Assembly: GCA_029204225.1 (NCBI GenBank)
Contig: CM055096.1
Coordinates: forward strand, 39,532,461 to 39,596,460
Source of the DNA: Diphasiastrum complanatum
Lineage: Eukaryota > Streptophyta > Lycopodiopsida > Lycopodiales > Lycopodiaceae
DNA length: 64,000 nucleotides
Direction: 5' to 3'
A program made the position numbers and the translations under genes. Shown in pieces: positions 57,170 to 64,000 of this stretch. Each line of letters begins with the position of its first letter. The stretch's first letter is position 1. The notes below the pieces were generated by a model, which saw only the letters and a list, made by a program, of their open reading frames with translations, was not told the origin of the DNA and did not search any database.

Positions 57170-57963
57170 TGTTGAAAATGAAAAATCATCTATCTTGACT
57201 TTAGGCTTGCTACAAAATTTCGTCAATGTAAGTTGTTGTTTCATAATGTAAATGCCAAATTTGGCCTAGATGGAACTCGAGCTATATGGGTTTCACAAGT
57301 CTAGTTGATACTATACAACTTGCATATGGAATGTAGACTTAGAAATGTCATCAATATGCTTGTAGAAACTCGTGGCATATCACATGAAATGATTGTAAGT
57401 GATCCATAGTGACATGCAAGGCATGCACAAAGTGAAATGGACACATGCATGATGATTTGTACAATTCTAGTTAGAAATAGGACACTTGGTAAAAGTAGGT
57501 AGAAATGCATGCATGAGATGTGACACATGTGACTTGAACTCTAGTTTTCACTTTAGATGTGAATGAAAGATGGATGGATGTGGTTCTACCTTGAGCTATC
57601 TCAAACTCCATAAATATGTGTAGTTATTCTCATAATTTTTTATGAAGAACCAAGCTTTGAAGCTATTCCATGCCATTTTGGATCTACACCATTATTTGCT
57701 TGAATATCTCTCTCTCTTTCTCTCTCTAACTTGTGTTGAGGCTTATGCTCATACACTTAAATTCTTGTACATTTGGTTTCTTGTAATCAAAGCTATCATT
57801 CCCTAATTCTTAGCATGCTAGATTGTGATTAAGCCATTAAATTCTGTACTAGATCTTGCTATTCAATCTAGAATCAATTTGTGTGCTAATCATAAAGCTT
57901 AATAAGATCAATCACATTTGTGGATCATTCCCCACACGTGTGAACTTGCTAGAAATTTTGTCA
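57170..57963 (+). repeat. 3' LTR of the truncated copia element (~794 bp)
   Basis: Starts TGTTGAAAATG and ends AATTTTGTCA. A reversed copy of the same family is at 62883-63691. It contains a CT-rich microsatellite (57706-57730), an ATAAATATG promoter-like word near 57611 and CACACGTGTG near 57933. It abuts a gypsy RNase H fragment at 57964. Confidence 0.9.
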
Positions 57964-58811
57964 CACCCAATTGGTCTATAGAGTTTTATGTGCATACGAA
58001 TGCATTTAAGTATGTAGTGGGAGTTGTCTTAACCCAGCCAGAAGAACACAAAAAGAATTCTCCAATCCGATTTGCTAGCCGACAGCTAAGTGATTCAAAG
58101 ATAAATTATTCGACAATAGAACGAGAGGCATTGGCTGTGATTTACGTGGTTAAGAAATTTCAGTGTTATTTGATGGCCACACATTTTGCTTTTTATATGG
58201 ACCATCAACCCTTGTTATATCTTGTTAATAAGCCTTGCAACATAGGAAGAATCACTCGTTGGTTACTTCTATTGTTGGAGTTTGATGTTTGGATAGTGGT
58301 TCACAAGGGAAAGCAGCATTATATGGTAGATCATGTGTTACGAATCAAAGGAAATGAGATTGCAGCCCTACCTAATGATGAGCTACTTGACGCTGCCTTG
58401 TATTACATTGACATTGTACCTGAATGGGCCACATATATAGTTGAATATTAAATGCAGGGCCAACCAGATAAATCTCTACCCAAGGCAGAACAACGAAAAT
58501 TGATACTAAAAGCGAGACCTTATCAGTTGATTGTCGGCCAATTATATCGCAAAGGACCAGATAGTATTCTTCAAAGGTGTATTCTTCCACAAGAGGCCAC
58601 CCAAATTATTTCAATTTCACATGGGTGGTGATCATTTTGCATCCGACATTATAGTTCATAAGATCTTGCAATTTGGGTGTTGGTGGCCAATGATTCATAA
58701 AGATGCAGATGAATACTTGAAGAAGTGTGATGTGTGCCAGAGAGCTAGGAGGCCAACAAGGTTGAACTATGATCTTTTACACCCAATTCTAGCTCAAGCG
58801 CCATTCTCAAC
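57964..58811 (+). pseudogene. Gypsy RNase H end and integrase zinc-binding domain
   Basis: RNase H: WSIEFYVHTNAFKYVVGVVL, SPIRFASRQLSDSKINYSTI, EREALAVIYVVKKFQCYLMA and GRITRWLLLLLEFDVWIVVH. After a stop at 58449-58451 and a frameshift near 58600, the integrase H2C2 domain follows: GGDHFASDIIVHKILQFGCW and EYLKKCDVCQRARRP, then APFSTLM. It starts exactly at a copia LTR edge and ends at the start of a copia gag piece, so it is a slice of a gypsy element between two copia copies. Confidence 0.9.
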
Positions 58812-60895
58812 ATTGATGGTAAAGCCCTCTTTACTAAAGACAAGCACAAGTCAAGAAGTAAGAATCAACACTAACCCTCTTCAAGCAAGAACAACCTTAT
58901 TTCTAAGGAAAAAGGAGAAGAGGATGAGTCCTCTCAAGCTCTCACATCCAAGAACAAGAAGAAAAACATCAAGTGTTTATTTTGTGGCAAGAAGGGGCAT
59001 TATGCCACCAATTGCTTCAAGAAGAAGAGTCAATTCAAGCAAGCCAACATTTTTAATGAAGAGAAGAAAGATGCTCATGCAAGTGATGAAGAGGGATCTC
59101 TTATGGTCTCGAGTTTCTCTTCATCACCTTTCAAGAAAAATGGTTCGTGGTACATCGACAGTGGAGCTTCCTCACATATGTGTAGCTCCAAGCATTCTTT
59201 TTCATCCATGACGCCTTATGAAGGAGCCAAGAAGTCCATCTACACAGCAAATGATCATGAGTGTGCTGTTGAAGACATAGGGACCATTCCCTTAAAGCTT
59301 TCATCATCAAAAGTTCTTTCTCTGTCTAAAGTACTTTTTGTTCCTAAGTTAACAAAAAATCTTATTAGTGTTGGGCAATTGTTTGATAGTGGACTAGATG
59401 CGAATTTCAATGTTGATACATGTACAATCAAGAAGCATGATGAGATCCTTGCATTTGGGTCTAGATATGGTGGAATCTACAAGCTTGATCCCAAAGAGTA
59501 TGCTAACTCTTGTGATGGTGCTTTTGCTTCTCATATTTCTTTGGAGGAACTATGGCATAGAAGGTTGGGGCATCCTAACTATAGTTCTATGGTGTCCATG
59601 CTCGAGAAAGCCAAAGCTATTGGCTTGCCTAATCTTATCTCCAAGAATTTCAAGCCATGTGAGGCTTGTGCCATATCTAAGTCTCATAAGAAGCCTTTTT
59701 CAAAGTTATCTATTAAGACTACACATCCATTGGAACTCATACACTCGGATGTGCACTTCTCATCTTCAAAGACCAAGGGTGGTGCTACTTGTTGGTTGAT
59801 CACCTTAGAGTATTTGGATGCATATGCTTTGTCCATATTCCCTTGGAAGCAAGAAAGAAGGATGATCTTTGTGCAAGCAAAGGAGTCATGGTTGGATATT
59901 CATCCAACAAGAAAGCCTATTGAATCTACATGATCTCTACTTCTAAAGTAATTGAAAGTAGAGATGTATTTTCATGAAGAAGAAAAGTCCAATCTAGGAG
60001 GGGCCGAGATCAAGCATCCTCAAAATCTATCACCTTTTGTTATTGAAGACAATCAACATATGGAGGGGTCAATATTTGAAGATGGAAGTCCTCAGATTTT
60101 CACTCCTAGAAGATCCATGAGGGAGAGATCTGAGCCTAAGAGGCTCACTTATGATGACAAAGGAAAACAAGTGGATCTTCATTCCACTTATGCTTATTTT
60201 GTTTCTCATGAGGAGCCCAAAGATGTCCAAGAAGCCCTCAACACCAAGGAGTGGTATGAGGCCATGAAGATTGAATATGATGCCTTGATCACCAACCACA
60301 CAGCTAGTGGATCCACCACCTAACATGCACATCATTGGATGCAAGTGGGTGTTCAAGATCAAGTACAATCATGATGGCTCCATCAACAAGTACAAGGCAA
60401 GAATATGTGCTAAAGGCTTTGCACAAATATATGGCCTTGACTATGAAGAAACCTTTGCTCCTATAGCAAAGATGGTGACAATAAGAATCATAATCTCTCT
60501 TGCCATATTTTTTAAGTGGAAATTGTATCAACTTGATGTCTCCAACGCTTTTTTGAATGGCTATCTTGAGGAGGAGATATACATGGAACAACCTCAAGGA
60601 TTCATCAAGGATAAATCTAAGATGTGTTTGCTATTTAGAAGTCTTTATGGCTTGAAGCAAGCACCTAGATCATGGTATTCAAGACTCAACAACTTTCCAC
60701 TTTCATTAGGATTTGTGCTTAGTGACTATGATCCTTCTATGTACTTAAAGTTTGATGGTAGTAATATTGTCATTCTTCTAATCTATGTAGATGACATTAT
60801 TTTTAGTGGAAGTTGTTTGGTGCTAGTTCAAGAAACTAAGGATGCATTAGGAGGAGAATTTAAAATGCAAGATCTAGGAGAGATCCATTACATCA
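58812..60895 (+). pseudogene. Copia gag-end to reverse transcriptase with an internal deletion
   Basis: Begins near a GATGGTAAAGC word in gag. Knuckle CLFCGKKGHYATNC lies near 58975. Protease YIDSGASSHMCSS lies near 59152. Pre-integrase ELWHRRLGHPNYSSM lies near 59547. The integrase starts (LIHSDVHFSSSKTKGGATC) but at ~59793 jumps to its C-terminal part (LEYLDAYALSIF, equivalent to LRVFGCVCFVHI), losing the catalytic core. The linker to reverse transcriptase lies in 59952-60323. Reverse transcriptase (60307-60895) has DVSNAFLNGYLEEEIYMEQP, GLKQAPRSWYSRLN and LLIYVDDIIFSGSC, and stops at EIHYII at a junction with LTR sequence. Closely related to the gag-pol at 1-1467. Confidence 0.92.
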
Positions 60896-61281
60896 TAACT
60901 CCAATTCAACTCAAAGTGGGAGGAGAGACCATGGATCTATATATATGTGATGTACTCTCATTGAGAAGATGATGATTTTTGTGTATTATGCAAATTTGGA
61001 GATTTTTGTGTGTAATGCAAATTTGGAGACTAAGCTCTTTGTGCTCTCTCTCTCTCTCTCTACTCGAGTTTGTACATTCATATTCTCTCTCTCGCCGAGT
61101 TGAGGTATTTATTGTACTTAGTTTCATGTTTTGTTGATAGATCTTGCTTGTAACACAATAATATTTCCTGTATGATCAGCTTTCCTATTGTCAGTCAATG
61201 CTAGTTTGATCTTTATGGTATTATTGGGCTTAGGAGATCAAAAGTACATGTGTAGGGCATACCACACGTGTGAATTTAACA
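60896..61281 (+). repeat. Copia LTR fragment, plus orientation
   Basis: Homologous to the reverse complement of 27605-27955. The end reads ACACGTGTGAATTTAACA. It carries a TATATATATG promoter-like word near 60936 and a CT microsatellite at 61044-61061. The 5' part of the LTR is missing at the junction with reverse transcriptase. Confidence 0.82.
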
Positions 61282-61319
61282 GTCAATACAGATTTCATTT
61301 TTTTTTTGTAAGAAATCCT

Positions 61320-61875
61320 TAAAAGCTTAACTCATCACCCATTGGAAAGTGCTAGGAGTGTTGCACACTCCAAATAGCATCACTCAATAGGTGTAGATTT
61401 TCCACTCAATGGAGAATGTGATTTTGTGCTGATCTTCGGGAGCGATTTGCACCTAATTATAGCCACAAAACCCATCGAAAAACTATAAGCTTCAGCTCCT
61501 CTATTCTTTCTTACACATTTTTCATAAATAGTTTAAAAAAATGGTCCTTATTGTTAATGATGTTAAGCATCTTGTAATCTACACAGATTCTTAGTTTACC
61601 ATTTTTTGTAGGACCCACCATGATCAACGATATCGAATGTGCGTGTTCCGTCTCATAGATGAAACCTACATCATGAAGCTTGGTCAATTTCTCTTGAATT
61701 AGTTGAGCATAGTGCGGATTGGACCAAAATGGCCTACTTACTATGGGATTTACGTTGTCAACCAATGAAATGGTATGAACCACTCCATCTGGTGATATGA
61801 TTTTCAACTCAGTGTAATTCCATGTGAAACAGTCATGGTATTTGCGAAGAAGTGAGCAAAATTTGAAAATCATCG
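61320..61875 (-). pseudogene. Gypsy reverse transcriptase fragment
   Basis: Minus strand from 61873: FCSLLRKYHDCFTWNYTELK, DGVVHTISLVDNVNPIVSRP and IQEKLTKLHDVGFIYETEHA, then NGKLRICVDYKMLNIINNKD. Degraded sequence continues to about 61320 with AYSFSMGFVAII-like and ECYLECATLL-like segments. The catalytic box is not preserved. No adjacent LTR of its own was identified. Confidence 0.82.
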
Positions 61876-62882
61876 CGTAGCGACGTTTACGATGATATTG
61901 GATTTATCTCCTCTACTCTCCTAAATCTCATGTTAATCTAGTTCCATTCAGATCACTGTAGTTTTACATGCATTGTCGCATAGTCTGCAGAAATACTCTA
62001 TTATTGAAGACATGCAAGAAAATGGCACCCGACTTGTCGGAGTTGGCTGACTTATCGGGGAAGGCCAACTAGGTCAACTTATCGGGGAGTCCGACTTGTC
62101 GACTCAATCGACATATCAGAGAAACCTGACTTTTCTGACATATCGACTTGTCGACTACTCCAACTTAACTAACCATAGCAGGTCGTTTATTGCGTTCAGA
62201 GTTCTTGTCAAGATTGTATGCTTTGCTACTACGTCTTCCTGTCTGACAATGTTATTACTATGTCTGATTGTCTACTCTTTCGCTTCCGCAGAAAACCACA
62301 CAATCAAGCTCTATTTTACTTTTATGTTCGTCTATTGTTGTTGTAGTGCACGCACGAGGGAATTAGTTGACCACTGCCTTTGTGCAGTAGTATGAGTGTT
62401 CCAATCCGATTGTTCGACTGGCCTAATCTATCGAGTCCCATCTTCTTCAGCATAATATCAGATCACTTTTGATTTTTTAATCTGATACTTACATCGTATC
62501 AAAAGCTGTTTTATCTCAGAGCTATTTTTATGGCCTGATAAGCTTCCCACAGAAACTGATTCTATCAGCCGATAGAATAATTATTTTCTTGTTTTGTAAG
62601 TTTCATTGTCCTTTGTGAATCATCCGCCTTCTGTTCGTTACGCTCTGGCCTTCATGCTACAAGCCTTCGCTTTTTGCTTTTTGCAACTTAAAGAGTAGTG
62701 TTGCTTTTTCAAGGGCACCTTCGGTTTATGCCAAAAAGACATCTTCTGGATTTTAAGGACACCTTCGCTTTTCAGTGTCGCTTTTCTTGCAAACACTGTT
62801 AGGCAAAAAAGTCGACATAAGGCAAAAACCAGATTGAAGGGCAGTGTCTTTTTTTAAGGGTAGGCAAAAAGTGCAAATGAAG
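61876..62882 (+). repeat. Noncoding stretch with repeated CGACTTGTCG words
   Basis: The palindrome-like word CGACTTGTCG occurs at 62030, 62092 and 62144. ACTTATCGGGG occurs at 62049 and 62077, with related CGACATATC words between. Farther right, repeated CACCTTCG and AGGCAAAAA words occur (62719-62870). It could be LTR or leader of the minus-strand gypsy fragment to its left. The open frame at 62096-62395 has no recognisable motif. Confidence 0.5.
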
Positions 62883-63691
62883 TGACAAAATTTCCAGCAA
62901 GTTCACACATGTGGGAAATGATCCACAAATGTGACTAATCTTATTAAGCAAGTCTATGATTAGCACAAAAAACTGATTCTAAATTGAATAGCAAGTCTAT
63001 CTAGTACAAAATTTAATGGCTTAACCACAATCTAGCATGCTAATAATCAGAGAATGATAGATTTGATTTCAAGAGAGCAAAAGTACAAGAATCTAGTGTA
63101 TGAGCATAAGCCTCAACACGAGTAAGAGAGAGAAAGAGAGAGAGAGATATAAATATTCAAGCAAATGATGGTGTAGATCCAAAATGGCATGGAATAGCTT
63201 CAAAGCTTGGTTCTTCATCAAAGATTATGAGAATAGCTACCCATATTTATGCATTTTGAGGTAGCTCGAGGTAGAACCACATCCATCCACCTTTCATTCA
63301 CATCTAAAGTGAAAACTAGAGTCTAAGTGACATTTGTCACATCTCATGCAAGCATTTCTACCTACTTTTACCAAGTGTCATTTTTCTAACTAGAATTGTA
63401 CAAATCATCATGCATGTGTCTATTTCACTTTGTGCATGCCTTGCATGTCACTATGGATCACCTACAACATGTGCATGTGATATGTCATGAGTTTCTACAA
63501 GCATATTAATAACATTTCTAAGTCTACAATCTATATGCAAGTTGTATACTACCAACTAGACTTGAGAAACCTATATAGCTCGAGTCCTATCTAGACCAAA
63601 TTTGGAATTTACATTATGAAACAACATACTTGCATAGTAAAAAATTTGTAGCAAGCCTAAAGTCAAGATAGATGATTTGTTATTTTCAACA
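62883..63691 (-). repeat. 3' LTR of a minus-strand copia element that continues past the window (~809 bp)
   Basis: Plus-strand edges TGACAAAATTTCC and TATTTTCAACA, so the minus-strand LTR starts TGTTGAAAATA. Same family as 57170-57963. Contains a GA-rich microsatellite near 63125-63148. Confidence 0.9.
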
Positions 63692-63708
63692 CTCCTCCTA
63701 AAAATAAT

Positions 63709-64000
63709 CTATGTTGACTTGAACATGGATCTTGGTATTATTCCAAGATTGGCTCGATGCTTGATGAAGGAATTTTTGCTCAAAGGTTTGGTGAGCAAAT
63801 CTGTAATACAAGATGATTTGTCGATGTGCTCCAAGTAGATTTCCCCTCCAATGAGCTTCTCTCTCACAAAGTGAGGTGCAACCTTGATGTGTTTGCTCCT
63901 TGCATGAAATATTGGCTTGTTGGCAAGGGCTTGTGCTGAAATATTGTCACACATGATCAAAGGTAGATCATCTTCCATGATTATCTTTAGCTCCACTAGC
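63709..64000 (-). pseudogene. Copia RNase H C terminus (element continues beyond the window)
   Basis: Minus strand encodes DDLPLIMCDNISAQALANKP, IFHARSKHIKVAPHFVREKL and LLTKPLSKNSFIKHRANLGI. It ends at TAG 63709-63711, ~18 bp before the LTR. Differs from the copy at 56870-57155 by only about three residues over 95. It is open over this stretch; the state of the rest of the element cannot be seen. Domain identity is firm. Confidence 0.92.

Noticed and set aside
57706-57730. CT-rich run as a possible CRISPR or satellite array
   Set aside because: A simple CT microsatellite inside an LTR. No spaced repeats of array type occur anywhere in the window.
62096-62395. 99-codon plus-strand frame ending in a hydrophobic, Cys-containing segment
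   Set aside because: No recognisable motif. It overlaps the CGACTTGTCG repeat cluster and lies in sequence that is probably LTR or leader.

Overview
This is a window of nuclear DNA from a land plant. The evidence is dense, nested Ty1/copia and Ty3/gypsy retrotransposons with initiator-Met primer sites, short GT-AG introns, and a plant-type glutamate receptor-like (GLR) fragment. The large LTRs, the RLE-type LINE and the very high retroelement load would fit a seedless plant such as a fern, but the sequence alone does not settle the species. I see no microbial operons, CRISPR array, rRNA or convincing tRNA gene. Every retrotransposon reading frame carries stops, frameshifts or deletions, so the window is essentially a graveyard of mobile elements with a few gene-like remnants between them.

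Layout. 1-2,877: 5' half of a minus-strand copia element with its LTR. 2,905-9,195: a gag-protease-only gypsy element with an inverted duplication of its 5' end, followed by two LTRs facing each other. 9,381-9,590: small copia scrap. 11,247-12,922: the 3' part of a GLR gene. 13,690-18,540: minus-strand gypsy with a non-Met primer site and a large LTR. 18,589-19,422: unrecognised cysteine-rich multi-exon gene fragment, followed by a solo LTR. 20,480-24,334: plus-strand gypsy running into an unrecognised coiled-coil ORF. 24,752-28,090: LTR copy and a decayed copia gag. 28,178-31,135: LINE with a restriction-like endonuclease domain.

31,340-37,505: three gypsy fragments. One is split by a 3.4-kb noncoding insertion with TG...CA ends. 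37,700-38,546: unrecognised intron-containing fragment on the minus strand. 38,548-42,446: copia deletion derivative. 42,447-43,080: scrap of another copia lineage. 43,201-47,299: intron-rich decayed gene with a ParB-like DGNHR segment and a DNA-methyltransferase SAM-binding motif. 47,368-52,650: a nearly full-length plus copia. 52,660-53,265: copia scrap. 53,266-54,515: tail of an Ulp1-like (C48) cysteine protease gene. 54,680-64,000: copia, gypsy, copia and gypsy pieces, and the end of another minus copia.

The most unusual content is the set of gene-like, intron-containing fragments lodged at retroelement junctions: ParB/methyltransferase, Ulp1-like, a Cys-rich family, a Trp-rich family and a coiled-coil ORF. 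They may be cargo of undescribed mobile elements or captured genes. The ParB plus methyltransferase gene is the strongest candidate for something new, because that domain pairing is familiar from phages and prokaryotic mobile DNA but not from plants. All functions here are read from motifs by eye, and no database search was possible.
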